Part shown: piece by piece, positions 1 through 8,908 of the stretch
Layout of the letters: each line of letters starts with the position of its first letter
How positions within the stretch are numbered: the stretch's first letter is position 1
DNA from: Thalassospira alkalitolerans
GTDB taxonomy: Bacteria > Pseudomonadota > Alphaproteobacteria > Rhodospirillales > Thalassospiraceae
Direction of reading: 5' to 3'
Assembly: GCF_002115745.1 (NCBI RefSeq)
Contig: NZ_JFKB01000019.1
Location: 1 to 63,452 of the forward strand
DNA length: 63,452 nt
Program-made: the position numbers and the translations under genes
The notes under the pieces: model-generated
Told to the model about the DNA's origin: nothing
The model's database searches: none
Seen by the model: only the letters and a program-made list of their open reading frames with translations

Positions 1-3
1 ATG

Positions 4-31
4 TTTCTGTAAAAACGTGAACCGCTCTAGT
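4..31 (+). repeat. left copy of a 28-bp terminal inverted repeat
   Basis: These 28 bases are the exact reverse complement of 63425-63452, the last bases of the window. The copy begins TTTCTGTAAAAACGTG and ends CGCTCTAGT. No transposase or integrase lies next to either copy. A repeat at both ends is typical of a contig that stopped at a dispersed element, but it could also mark a bounded segment. Confidence 0.85.
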
Positions 32-143
32 CGCTGCTCGCGCCAAACAAATGCCGAACGGATAGACAACCGGTAGTACGCACACGGCTTGCGATTGCCA
101 AGCAAGTCACCTCGAACCGGCCGCGAACCAATAGATCCGCGGG

Positions 144-1595
144 TTAGCTGGCTTTTTTGTTATTGCTTTCAATAACGCGCAGCGCATTCATACCGCGACG
201 GCGCAGCAAATCGGCGTCTTCGGGGCCATCGATGATTTCAAGCAAACGGACAATACCCATCATATTGCGCTGGGCGTTTTCCATCTCATCCGCATCCAAC
301 CGGCCCATGCTATCAATCCCGGCACGTCCGATCTGGTTCAATCTTTTCTTCAATTCAACCACGGCCTTGGTCGCCGAGCTTTGGGCGGCCAGAACATGCG
401 AAATACGAGCCGTTTCGGCAATTGCCTCGGCGGAGCGCTCGGCGGCCAGAACCTTTTCATCATCAAAGGGCTGCGAAAAGATCGGGCGTGCGGCCTGACG
501 GCCAGAACCCGGGCCTTGCTTGACTTCAAGCTGCGGCAAAGCTTCGATGATACGATCCGGGCTGGCACCAAACATGGTATTGGCCATCGCCTTGGACACC
601 CGACGACGGGTTTCAAGCAGCTTTTCGCCCCAACGGCCGTCCTTGCGGATATTGAACTCCCGCGTGATGCGAATGAATTCGGATGCATACCAGCGCGCCA
701 GCGACAGGATATGATGTTCATCCTTACCCGTCCCGATACCCTGTTCGATCTCGGCCACGGTTTCGGCCAAAAGATCGATAATCAAATCACCGGTTGTTGC
801 AAGGTTGGAACTGGAAATCGAACGATCATCCGCCTTGCTTGTCAGCACGCGGATCAATTTGAAAAGCTCGCTCGGGCGTAACAGGCGCGACAAAACAGCT
901 TTAAGGAAAACAGGCTCGTAGCCCTCTTTTTCCTCGGAAATTTCGATAAAACGGTCGCGCAACCAACTTACATCTGCGGTTCCAAGACTACGAATGGGAA
1001 CCGATGGGAAGCGTTTGCGCATTGCGTCAATTTCTTCGGCAACGCTCAGGATTTTGCCGATTTCCTCGAAAGCTTTCAGATGGACCCGCGACCCAAGCCG
1101 GGTCGCCAATGCGCGTTCGGTTTTCACCCCGCTGCGGGAATCCCCGATTTCACCTTCAATGCATTTTGCGCTCAGGCTCCACAACCGGCGTTCGGCCTGT
1201 TCGAGCATATCCTGATCACGCTTGGCCCCTGCCTTTTCAATATCGGCAATCACCTTTTGCATTTCCGGCCCACTGGAACTTTCAACCAGCTTCCAGATCG
1301 GCATCAACGAGGATCGGCTGATGCGGATGCTGTTTTCATCAGGTGATGAGGATGTCAGCAAATCCTCGAACGGATCGCAGAATTGACGCATCGGTGTCGG
1401 ATAACGTTCCGGCTTAAGCGACGCCAGACGCGGCCGCAGGATTTGCAAAATCTGTTCATGGGGCAGTGGCAGTTTGGGATCGGCACGATCGCTTTCAATG
1501 GCACGTGTAAAACGCGCAATTTCCGTACTGCTGAGCGATTCAAACAAGGCACCAAGCTGGGAAGTTCCCATGTTTGCGGCATTTTCAATTTTCAC
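144..1595 (-). CDS. conserved hypothetical protein, second gene of an unknown two-gene operon
   Basis: I do not recognise this 483-residue protein. It has no signal peptide and no clear membrane segment, so it is probably cytoplasmic. It is rich in charged helical stretches, for example around residues 100-190 and 370-470, and looks mostly alpha-helical with coiled-coil potential. I see no catalytic motif, nucleotide-binding loop or metal-binding cluster. Its ATG overlaps the stop of the upstream gene by 4 bases, so the two are almost surely co-translated and may act as partners. The alternative reading frames over this region give only low-quality ORFs. Existence of the gene is well supported by length and coupling; the function is unknown. 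Confidence 0.8.
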   Translation of the reverse strand: MKIENAANMGTSQLGALFESLSSTEIARFTRAIESDRADPKLPLPHEQILQILRPRLASLKPERYPTPMRQFCDPFEDLLTSSSPDENSIRISRSSLMPIWKLVESSSGPEMQKVIADIEKAGAKRDQDMLEQAERRLWSLSAKCIEGEIGDSRSGVKTERALATRLGSRVHLKAFEEIGKILSVAEEIDAMRKRFPSVPIRSLGTADVSWLRDRFIEISEEKEGYEPVFLKAVLSRLLRPSELFKLIRVLTSKADDRSISSSNLATTGDLIIDLLAETVAEIEQGIGTGKDEHHILSLARWYASEFIRITREFNIRKDGRWGEKLLETRRRVSKAMANTMFGASPDRIIEALPQLEVKQGPGSGRQAARPIFSQPFDDEKVLAAERSAEAIAETARISHVLAAQSSATKAVVELKKRLNQIGRAGIDSMGRLDADEMENAQRNMMGIVRLLEIIDGPEDADLLRRRGMNALRVIESNNKKAS

Positions 1596-2758
1596 GCCGA
1601 CTGCCTCCGGAACCGCTCCAACCGGTCAACCATATCTGCATCAATTTCGCCGCTACCCAATTTACGCAATTCGGATGCCCACAACATCTGGTTAACACGC
1701 ACATCGACCCAGAATTCATATTCAATCTGTTCAAGTTCCTCGACCGGCAAAACCGGTGCGAAACTTGCTATTTCCTCGACAATTTCACGCTGGCGAACCC
1801 GATCTTGCATCGGGCGTGTCCGCCAAAGATCAATCAGTTCCTGCCAGCCATCAAGAACCCACCACAGGCGATCAATATGCTTTTGCAAATCGTCCTTTGC
1901 CCGCGACCAGGCTTTCAGAACCTTGCCAAGCTCGCCATTCCACAAGTCGACCTTGCGCAGCAATCGCATCGCATGCTCATTGGTGGCACTGGCGGAATTG
2001 ATTACGCGCGTCGCCATAAAGCGAAAATCTGCCTGTTCTGAAATCGACCATTCCTCGATCTCACTGGACAATTTTTGCAAGCCAAAGGTCAACAATCGCA
2101 GCGGCCCTTCACATCCCTCAATCGCCAAACCAACCGGCGCGCTTTGGACGCTCCATTCGCCGAGGCTGTTGATGATCGAATCATTGGCAACCTTTGCCGC
2201 CGATGCAAAACGGTTCAGCGCCTTGCGCGCACGAACCTGACCTTCCGACGTCAAAAGATCTTCACGCTTCATGTCCTGAACATCGGCACCGCCCAATTGG
2301 CGCAACGCCTGATACAGCAAGGTCAACTGGCCCAATTCACGTGCAGATTTTTCTTCGTTCTGACCTGTAATGCCAGCCTTGGCCAGCGCAACGCCGCCGA
2401 CGCCAGTCACAGCAACAGCGCGTGCATTTTCGCGGACCAATTCCGGTGACAACTTTTCCAGTGTGATCAGACGGTCAAACAGCATGCGATCATGCACCGA
2501 CAGATCAAACACTTCGCGTAGCGTTTCAAGCGGCATTTCATAGGTCCCAAGACCGCCGGAAAGACCGGGCAAACTGATAAGAGTCCGACCACTCCGCCCC
2601 GTCAACACCCGGGCATAGCGCAGGGTTTTGGTCGTAAACGGTGTCCGCACGCCGCGTGAAGAAAAGGATTCCGGCAAACAGGATAATGGATCCGTCTGTC
2701 CCGCACCGCTCACAGACGAAACACTGCCGCCTTTATTTGCAAATTGCTGCTTAACCAT
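1592..2758 (-). CDS. conserved hypothetical protein, first gene of an unknown two-gene operon
   Basis: This is a 388-residue protein with no family I can name. Residues 1-50 are low in complexity (Ser, Gly, Gln rich). A Gly-rich patch follows at about 55-70 (LISLPGLSGGLGTYEM), and the rest is predominantly helical and charged, with several Trp residues near 285-305 (RLWWVLDGWQEL). There is no signal peptide or convincing membrane helix. The gene ends in a 4-base overlap with the next gene, which points to translational coupling and a shared job. The Shine-Dalgarno sequence before the ATG at 2758 is weak, so a downstream start cannot be excluded. Confidence 0.78.
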   Translation of the reverse strand: MVKQQFANKGGSVSSVSGAGQTDPLSCLPESFSSRGVRTPFTTKTLRYARVLTGRSGRTLISLPGLSGGLGTYEMPLETLREVFDLSVHDRMLFDRLITLEKLSPELVRENARAVAVTGVGGVALAKAGITGQNEEKSARELGQLTLLYQALRQLGGADVQDMKREDLLTSEGQVRARKALNRFASAAKVANDSIINSLGEWSVQSAPVGLAIEGCEGPLRLLTFGLQKLSSEIEEWSISEQADFRFMATRVINSASATNEHAMRLLRKVDLWNGELGKVLKAWSRAKDDLQKHIDRLWWVLDGWQELIDLWRTRPMQDRVRQREIVEEIASFAPVLPVEELEQIEYEFWVDVRVNQMLWASELRKLGSGEIDADMVDRLERFRRQSA

Positions 2759-3077
2759 TATCGGCTTTGATCAATCCAGTCCCGACTAAATTATTCTACG
2801 GCATTCTGCGCAGTCGGGTCTGCACCATGAGGCCGCTGCATAAGCTTATACTATCGCGCCAGCCAGTCCACGACAAAGGAGACGACCATACGTCTGGCTG
2901 TAGAATAGCGCGACAAGCTAACAAAAATATTAACATCCCGGATAGGTCATACAATCCACAAGACCAATGCCATAGAACAAAATGCCGGAAACCAGAATAG
3001 TTCTCCGGCAAAAATCCAGGCCCTGCATTCATCCCAGAAAAGCAAAACAGCATCCGTGAACCAAATGCGTTCTGCCC
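2759..3077. other. intergenic region, no gene recognised
   Basis: Short ORFs on both strands here (2767-3000 plus, 2796-3053 minus) have no ribosome binding site and composition unlike the neighbours. The region presumably holds the promoter of the unknown operon on its left. I see no strong hairpin, tandem repeat or RNA gene. At the right edge (about 3069-3081) the bases CCCTAGAGCGTTTCT resemble one arm of the element at the window ends, but they overlap the stop codon of the next gene. Confidence 0.5.
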
Positions 3078-4226
3078 CTAGAGCGTTTCTTTCGCTTTTT
3101 CCCACGTCTTTACATAGGCTTTCCATTCCGCACCGTCGGGAATGGTGTCATCAATATTGATCATTTCCGCACAATCAATCATGACCGCAACCTCGTCGGT
3201 TTCGACCGGAACCCTGATCATGGTTTTCTGATACGCACTTGGATGCGGCCCATGGGGGAAACCGCTGGGATGGAAGGTCGCCATCCCGGGTTTTATATCA
3301 CCACGGCTGTAAAACTCGCCCCGGTGATAGAAGATGAATTCGTCATAATCTTCGTTCGAATGATAAAATGGCACGCGCAATTTACCTGATTCGCCCTCAC
3401 CCACTTTGGGGACAAAGGTGCTGATCGCAAAACGGTCCGCAACAAATGTACTATGTGCGGCGGGTGGCACCGGCTGTCCGGGCTGGTTTCCCTGTCGCAA
3501 ATCGCGCCAGTTCAGGCGTACAACACTAAGGTCCCCTTGCCAGCCAATTGCATCAAGCGGGTTATAGGGATAAGTCAGGGTTGAAATCTCCCCCCGCCGT
3601 TTGATGTGAATTTCCCAAAAGGCATCGTCCTGCTGGGCAAGGAAACTGTCATCAATTCTGGGGATATCAAAATGGGTCGGATTGATTGCCGGATGCCCGG
3701 CCGATTGCGCCGCATCAGGTAGCGAAAACGCATCATTGGTGGCTTCGATGAACAGAAATTCCGATGGGTCGCTGGCATCAAGCCGCCATGCTGTCCCCCG
3801 TGGCAACAAGATATAATCGCCATCGCGATAGGGCATATGCCCGTAATCGCAATAAAGCGCGCCACTGCCATTATGCACAAACACCAATATATCGCCGTCA
3901 GCATTGCGTGCCAGTGCATGCATCTTGCCATCCAGCCGCCAATATCGAACTTCCATCACCGCGTTGTGCAAAATGCGCCGCGCCTGCAAAGGACATTCCG
4001 GACCAGCAGCCAATTTGTTCAGATTAAAGGCTCGCGGGCGCAACGGCCCTTCGAAATCGGCCCAGCCTGCGGGCGGATGCTTGTGATAAATATGGGCAGA
4101 CGGCCCCATAAAACCGTTCCGGCCAATTTCACGTTCATGAACTGTAACGGATGGGGAACTTGTCGAACTCTTGGACGCAGCAACGCAATTGCCTTCGCTG
4201 TTCGGAAGACGGATCCAGTTTTTCAC
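3078..4226 (-). CDS. homogentisate 1,2-dioxygenase family protein
   Basis: The product (382 residues) belongs to the cupin-fold homogentisate dioxygenase family, whose founding member opens the aromatic ring of homogentisate to maleylacetoacetate using ferrous iron. The segment HSNEDYDEFIFYHRGEF, followed by FHPSGFPHGPHP near residues 285-330, supplies the His/Glu ligands expected of the family. The protein is shorter than the classical enzyme (about 440 residues). I chose the GTG start at 4226 because GGGAGG sits six bases upstream; an ATG at 4253 lies before that site. No fumarylacetoacetase or maleylacetoacetate isomerase gene is nearby, so the substrate may differ from homogentisate. Confidence 0.8.
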   Translation of the reverse strand: MKNWIRLPNSEGNCVAASKSSTSSPSVTVHEREIGRNGFMGPSAHIYHKHPPAGWADFEGPLRPRAFNLNKLAAGPECPLQARRILHNAVMEVRYWRLDGKMHALARNADGDILVFVHNGSGALYCDYGHMPYRDGDYILLPRGTAWRLDASDPSEFLFIEATNDAFSLPDAAQSAGHPAINPTHFDIPRIDDSFLAQQDDAFWEIHIKRRGEISTLTYPYNPLDAIGWQGDLSVVRLNWRDLRQGNQPGQPVPPAAHSTFVADRFAISTFVPKVGEGESGKLRVPFYHSNEDYDEFIFYHRGEFYSRGDIKPGMATFHPSGFPHGPHPSAYQKTMIRVPVETDEVAVMIDCAEMINIDDTIPDGAEWKAYVKTWEKAKETL

Positions 4227-4407
4227 CTGATACCTCCCGGCCCGATGGGCCATGATGTATGGGGCCTTTGTTTACAAGCCCGTTAATCAAGATATGAGAT
4301 GACAGTCTGCTAATTTCAAGAAAAACAACACTTCAGAACCCCCGAGCCCGCAAGAAGTTCTGCAAAACAGCCTGAAAAATCCACAACCGCAGCAGGGGGT
4401 GGAGAAA

Positions 4408-4484
4408 TGGTGCGCCCGGCGGGATTCGAACCCACGGCCCCCAGATTAGGAATCTGGTGCTCTATCCTGCTGAGCTACGGGCGC
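4408..4484 (-). tRNA. tRNA-Arg (anticodon CCT)
   Basis: The minus strand folds into a full cloverleaf. The acceptor stem is GCGCCCG/CGGGCGC with an encoded CCA end (complement of 4408-4410). The D arm is GCTCAGCAGGATAGAGC. The anticodon stem CCAGA/TCTGG encloses the loop TTCCTAA, giving anticodon CCT, which reads the arginine codon AGG. The T arm contains GTTCGAATC. It stands alone between the dioxygenase-family gene and the lipid A deacylase gene. Confidence 0.97.
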
Positions 4485-4573
4485 ACATTTCAGGCAGGAG
4501 GCATTCCATTAACAGCTTAAACAGCCACGATCAATCCGGCAGCGTTTCAAATTTGCCCTGCACAGCGTTTAAA

Positions 4574-4601
4574 TAACAAAACCCCGCACGGGGCGGGGCT
4601 T
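4574..4601 (-). terminator. rho-independent terminator of the lipid A deacylase gene
   Basis: On the minus strand GCCCCGC...GCGGGGTTTTG forms a GC-rich hairpin followed by a T-rich tract, about 30 bases past the stop codon at 4628. Confidence 0.75.
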
Positions 4602-4627
4602 TGCAAAAGTGCAACAACGGCAATTAA

Positions 4628-5152
4628 TCAATCAAAGATCGCATCAATCGGAATGGCATAGGTCAGCGACAGTATTTCGGTGCCCGGGTTTTCGTCGCCG
4701 ATGCTGGCATTTGAGATATGCGAGATACCAAGGCTTAACCGTTCGCGGCTGTCAAAGCGAAAGCCGAGTTCCAGACCCGAACGAAACTCGATCCAATGCC
4801 CAAGGTCTTCGCCGTCCCCCTGATGATAGCCACCAACAGAGGTATAGATGCTTGAAACAAAGTGATCGCCCCACAAGACATCCATCGCAAGACCACCATA
4901 ACCATGTACAGCCGTGTCACTGGTGACCATCACACCGGCAATCGGGCGCAACACGCCAAACATTGCATGTTGAAACCGGTAGTCGAGGCGGAATTCAGCC
5001 GATTCTTCGTCCTGCGTGATATCCACCATGCCGGTCGACATCTCCAGCAGGCCAGAATCGTTATTATTACCCAGAAATTGCTGTGCCTGTGCCGCACTGG
5101 CAAAGCCAAATACAACAACAAGCGCGAGGATTTTCCCCAAAACCAACCGCAT
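4628..5152 (-). CDS. pagL: PagL-type lipid A 3-O-deacylase (acyloxyacyl hydrolase family)
   Basis: The 174-residue product should be an outer-membrane beta-barrel that removes the 3-O-acyl chain of lipid A, softening LPS recognition or altering outer-membrane packing. Residues 1-23 form a Sec signal peptide ending AAQA. The PagL catalytic triad is visible with exact spacing: His145 and Ser147 in GISHISNAS and Glu159 in ENPGTE (H, H+2, H+14). The C-terminal strand ends in an aromatic residue (AIFD tail), as often seen in barrels. I prefer the ATG at 5152 over the one at 5176 because it begins the signal peptide and follows AGAGGGG. The gene is monocistronic with its own terminator. Confidence 0.82.
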   Translation of the reverse strand: MRLVLGKILALVVVFGFASAAQAQQFLGNNNDSGLLEMSTGMVDITQDEESAEFRLDYRFQHAMFGVLRPIAGVMVTSDTAVHGYGGLAMDVLWGDHFVSSIYTSVGGYHQGDGEDLGHWIEFRSGLELGFRFDSRERLSLGISHISNASIGDENPGTEILSLTYAIPIDAIFD

Positions 5153-5234
5153 TAACTTAGTCCCCTCTTGGATCAACTTGGGCGTATCTTACCCAAATGC
5201 TTGATATAGACAACAATACAATGAACCGGTGGTT

Positions 5235-6197
5235 TTATTTTCTTGTAAATCCGGTGCCATTGAAAGAATCAGTTGCACGAACAAGTTCGCGCACGATCCC
5301 GGGCTCACTTGCCGCGTGACCGGCATCCTCAACGATTTCCAATTCTGCCCCAGGCCATTTTGCATATAGATCGAATGCAGATATCGGCGGGCAAACAATG
5401 TCATGACGTCCCTGCACGATCACGGCCGGCAGATGACAAATACGGTTCATATTTGCAAGCAACTGATCGGGTGCGAAGAACCCCTTATTGACGAAATAGT
5501 GATGTTCAAGCCGTGCCAGCGCCAGGGCAATCCCGTCGCTTTCGAAATTTTCGACCAAACCGTCATCGGGAAGCAATGTGCAGCAGGTTGCTTCGAACCC
5601 GGACCACGCCCGCGCCGCCGCAATCGCCGCAACGTCACCGTCCTTACCCGCAAAAACATCCCCATAGCGATCAAGCAAGGCAGCACTTCCCGGATTGCGA
5701 TCAAACCCGACAGCAGCCAAAAACCTTTTCCCGGCTTCGACAAAAATTCTGTCCATGCCATCCATGAACCAGTCGATTTCCAGATCGCGGCACAGGAAAA
5801 TACCCCGCAAGACAAAACCAAGCACCCGGTCGGGATGCGCCTGACCATAGGCAATCGCCAGCGTCGATCCCCATGACCCGCCAAACACCAGCCATTTATC
5901 AATACCGCGCGCTTGGCGCAGGGCTTCGATATCGCCAATCAAATGATCGGTCGTATTATTTTCAAGGCTGCCAAACGGACGTGATTTTCCCGCCCCGCGT
6001 TGATCATGAAGAATGATGCGATACTTTTGGGGATCAAAAAACCGGCGACTGTTGGCTGATACCCCGGCACCGGGACCGCCATGCAGGAAAACAACGGCAA
6101 TACCATCGGGATTTCCCAGCTCTTCCCAATAAATCTCGTGCCCGTCTGGCCGTTCCAGCCAGCCGGAATGTGTTGGTTCAATTTCGGGATAAAGCAT
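5235..6197 (-). CDS. pip: proline iminopeptidase
   Basis: This 320-residue alpha/beta hydrolase (peptidase family S33) cleaves N-terminal proline from peptides in the cytoplasm. The oxyanion-hole signature HGGPG is at residues 39-43, and the DQRGAGKS strand-turn follows at 65-72. The nucleophile elbow GGSWGS carries Ser108. The acid and base are probably the Asp in GRHDIVCP and the His in EDAGHAAS near the C-terminus. Length matches the family (about 315-320). It lies between two minus-strand genes with separate spacing and is probably transcribed alone. Confidence 0.93.
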   Translation of the reverse strand: MLYPEIEPTHSGWLERPDGHEIYWEELGNPDGIAVVFLHGGPGAGVSANSRRFFDPQKYRIILHDQRGAGKSRPFGSLENNTTDHLIGDIEALRQARGIDKWLVFGGSWGSTLAIAYGQAHPDRVLGFVLRGIFLCRDLEIDWFMDGMDRIFVEAGKRFLAAVGFDRNPGSAALLDRYGDVFAGKDGDVAAIAAARAWSGFEATCCTLLPDDGLVENFESDGIALALARLEHHYFVNKGFFAPDQLLANMNRICHLPAVIVQGRHDIVCPPISAFDLYAKWPGAELEIVEDAGHAASEPGIVRELVRATDSFNGTGFTRK

Positions 6198-6270
6198 TGG
6201 AGAGCCTCTTGGATTCTATTGCCCAAATCTTTTACACGCCCAAAGTGTGATCGGACAAGCGCAAACCAAT

Positions 6271-7200
6271 TCAAGGCCGGGCAAGGCATAGTGCCGCAAG
6301 TTCAGCAAGTTCGATATAGGGACCACCGCGATCTTCTATCACGCCACGGATGCGTATGGTTTGGCCGATCCAGTTTTCCATATGTTGCCCATTTGCGACA
6401 ATTTCATCACGCAAATCACGCCCGACCATAACTGTAAAATCGCTGCGCCAGTTTTCCCCGAAATTAAGATAACTGCGCCATTCGCGATCTTCGATCCGTT
6501 GCAGAACCGCGTCGATCACGGCAAAATGCCCAACAGCCAAATTTGCATCTGGCAATATCCCGGCTCTGTCTGGTGATCCGCCATAGCGATAGGGTGCCGC
6601 AACATCATCGCCCCAAATGCCAAGTCGTTTTACGATTGCGCGTTCTTCTGCATTTGCGAAAACATCAACCGATCTTTTGCCTTCCGGAAGAAGAATAGCC
6701 AACCCCCGTTCAAGCAAGACTTCCTGCCAAAGCAATCGCGCATCATCCCGCAGATCCATCAATTTACGCCCGGCGAAATCAACATCGTCGGAATAGACCG
6801 CCTGTTCAAAAGCCGTCCCCGCCATCCTGCGCATAGCAACAAGGGCATCGTCTTCAAAGCCCGGAACAAAGGCAATATCGGCCAAGCGCCAAAGTGTTTT
6901 GGGGGTGTTGGAAAACACCAAGCCATCGACCATTTCCGGGGGATCAAGCGGGGATGTCAGCGGTAAAAAATTGGCATTGCGTGTTGACGCGGCGTCAAAG
7001 GCCGGGCCACAAATCCATGTTTTGGCCTTGTTGGCATCCGTAACATTAGCGGCATTGGCCGCAGCACCGCTGACATTGGCAAAGATGATCGTCACAAAGA
7101 TCAGATTGAAAAAACACGCACAATGACAGATCGCCGCAAAAATTCCCGATTTGCGCGAATAGTTTTGTCTCTTGCTGCATATTGATTGGAAACCCAACAC
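6271..7200 (-). CDS. exported SNase-like (thermonuclease-fold) protein, probably degenerate
   Basis: The 309-residue product has a basic N-terminus, a hydrophobic segment at about 28-42 and a likely cleavage site near AAANA (residue 50), so it should be exported. Residues 90-200 resemble a staphylococcal nuclease domain: VDGLV, then RLADI, FAGRK, GLAILLP and EERAIVKRLGIWG. The Asp and Glu expected just after the RLADI strand (D40 and E43 of the staphylococcal enzyme) appear replaced. Residues 215-305 match the C-terminal extension found in alphaproteobacterial homologues (YLNFGENWRSDFTV; GQTIRIRGVIEDRGGPYIE). The GTG start has a weak ribosome binding site. The 5' end overlaps the leader of the divergent protease gene, so they share a promoter region. 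Confidence 0.7.
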   Translation of the reverse strand: MLGFQSICSKRQNYSRKSGIFAAICHCACFFNLIFVTIIFANVSGAAANAANVTDANKAKTWICGPAFDAASTRNANFLPLTSPLDPPEMVDGLVFSNTPKTLWRLADIAFVPGFEDDALVAMRRMAGTAFEQAVYSDDVDFAGRKLMDLRDDARLLWQEVLLERGLAILLPEGKRSVDVFANAEERAIVKRLGIWGDDVAAPYRYGGSPDRAGILPDANLAVGHFAVIDAVLQRIEDREWRSYLNFGENWRSDFTVMVGRDLRDEIVANGQHMENWIGQTIRIRGVIEDRGGPYIELAELAALCLARP

Positions 7201-7284
7201 GCGCTACCACATCGTAAGGAATGCATTTTGAACCTGCATTTCGCCAAAAGAATACGCACAGCGGGCACAAGAGGAAAGACTTCA

Positions 7285-8766
7285 ATGGGTTGGCTTTTTC
7301 ATCGGACCACAAAACGGTTTGTCACGACGCTTGGCGCGATTGGCCTGATTGCCGGGCTTGCGGGCTGTTCGACCAATCGTGCGACCGGCGAAGACAGCTT
7401 TACGGCGTTTATGTCCCCTGATCAGGAAAAAGAAGTCGGCGCACAAGAACATCCGAAAATGGTTCAGGAATTTGGTGGATCCTATGATGAAAAAGATCTG
7501 CCGCGCTATGTAACAGAAATCGGCAACAAACTTGCTGCCGTTTCAGAAGCCCCGGACGAAAAATTCACCTTTACGGTTCTGGATTCGGCCGTGATCAATG
7601 CCTTTGCCCTGCCCGGTGGTTACGTTTATATCACGCGCGGATTGGCCGCCCTTGCATCGAACGAGGCAGAACTTGCTGGCGTTCTGGCCCATGAAATTGG
7701 CCATGTGGTTGCACGCCATTCGGCACAGCGATACAGCCGGGGCGTCCTGACCCAGATTCTGGCCGGGGGACTTTCGGTGGCACTTGGCAGTGGCGCAAGC
7801 GAGATCGTCGGCGTCGGGGCAAATGCATATTTAACATCGTTCTCGCGCGAGCATGAATTTGAAGCCGATATGCTGGGCGTGCGCTATATCACGCGCGCCG
7901 GATATGATCCGCAAGGCATGGCTTCGTTCCTGAAAAAACTACGCGCCCATTCGCATTTACAGGCCAAGCTGGCCGGACGATCCCCTGATGACATTGACCA
8001 GTTCGATTTCATGGCAACCCATCCGCGTACCCTTGATCGTATCGAGCAGGCCCAAAAGGCGGCCAATGTCACGGTATCGGCCAACCCGGAACTGGGAACG
8101 GTCAGATACATGACCGCAATCGATGGCATCATTTATGGCGACGGCCCCGATAACGGCTATGTGCGCGGTACTCAATTTATTCATGTGCCGCTTGATTTCC
8201 GGTTTGAAGTCCCGGAAGGCTTTTCGATGGTCAACCAACCCGATGCGGTCATTGCCCAGGACGATGGCGGCGCCCAAATCGTGTTTGAAGGTGCGCCCAA
8301 GGCCAAGGGTGTTCGTCTGGATCAATATCTGTCACGCGGATTTTCCAGCAAAATCGCCATCACCAATATCGAAAATATCGATATCGACGGCCAGGAAGCC
8401 GCAACCGGATACGCCGACGTTAATATGAAAAGCGGCACCAAAGCCCGCCTGCGGGTTGTTGTCATCCGCCACGGCGAGAACGCCTATCAATTCCTGTTTA
8501 TTGTCCCGCTTGCCAATGTCGACAGCTATAACGTTGCATTGCGCCGCACGACCTACAGCTTCCGCCCGCTGACCAAACAGGAACAGCAGAAATATCATCC
8601 ACTGCGGATCAAGGTCCGGGCGATGAACCCGGAATATAATCTGGCGACTTTTATTGACCAGATGGCGGTCCCGCGTGAACCGGCCGATACCTTTGCCGTT
8701 CTCAACGGGCTTGAGGCAGGACAGCTCCCCGCACAGGGATCCCTGATCAAGGTTGTGATTAATTAG
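7285..8766 (+). CDS. M48-family metalloprotease lipoprotein (BepA-like)
   Basis: This 493-residue protein is a zinc protease anchored in the envelope. The lipobox LAGC places the lipidated Cys at residue 28. The zinc motif HEIGH is at 136-140, and the third ligand lies in EFEAD near 191-195. This arrangement matches the BepA/YfgC group, which degrades or chaperones misassembled outer-membrane proteins. The C-terminus (about 435-493; FAVLNGLEAGQLPAQGSLIK) looks like a LysM-type module, which would tether it to peptidoglycan. I chose the ATG at 7285 because it starts the signal sequence and follows GAGGA; earlier in-frame ATGs add an implausible leader. A strong terminator follows. Confidence 0.9.
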   Translation: MGWLFHRTTKRFVTTLGAIGLIAGLAGCSTNRATGEDSFTAFMSPDQEKEVGAQEHPKMVQEFGGSYDEKDLPRYVTEIGNKLAAVSEAPDEKFTFTVLDSAVINAFALPGGYVYITRGLAALASNEAELAGVLAHEIGHVVARHSAQRYSRGVLTQILAGGLSVALGSGASEIVGVGANAYLTSFSREHEFEADMLGVRYITRAGYDPQGMASFLKKLRAHSHLQAKLAGRSPDDIDQFDFMATHPRTLDRIEQAQKAANVTVSANPELGTVRYMTAIDGIIYGDGPDNGYVRGTQFIHVPLDFRFEVPEGFSMVNQPDAVIAQDDGGAQIVFEGAPKAKGVRLDQYLSRGFSSKIAITNIENIDIDGQEAATGYADVNMKSGTKARLRVVVIRHGENAYQFLFIVPLANVDSYNVALRRTTYSFRPLTKQEQQKYHPLRIKVRAMNPEYNLATFIDQMAVPREPADTFAVLNGLEAGQLPAQGSLIKVVIN

Positions 8767-8813
8767 GGTCAGGATTGAGAACCGGAACCCGCAGAAACAT
8801 GCACCAAACAAGT

Positions 8814-8842
8814 AAAAGGCAGCAAAATTTTTGCTGCCTTTT
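8814..8842 (+). terminator. rho-independent terminator after the M48 protease gene
   Basis: AAAAGGCAGCAAA and TTTGCTGCCTTTT form a perfect stem with a very short loop and a T run, 48 bases past the stop codon. The A/T-flanked stem is symmetric, so it may also stop transcription coming from the opposite strand. Confidence 0.9.
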
Positions 8843-8908
8843 ACGTTATTTCCCAATCCAAACATCCCGAAACCGCCGCATCGGCACAGGGGCGGGGATT
8901 AATCAGGA

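Noticed and set aside
2796..3053. 85-codon minus-strand ORF in the first long gap.
   Set aside because: Odd composition (Trp, Cys, Phe rich), no ribosome binding site, and an overlapping ORF on the other strand of similar quality. No sign of coding pressure.
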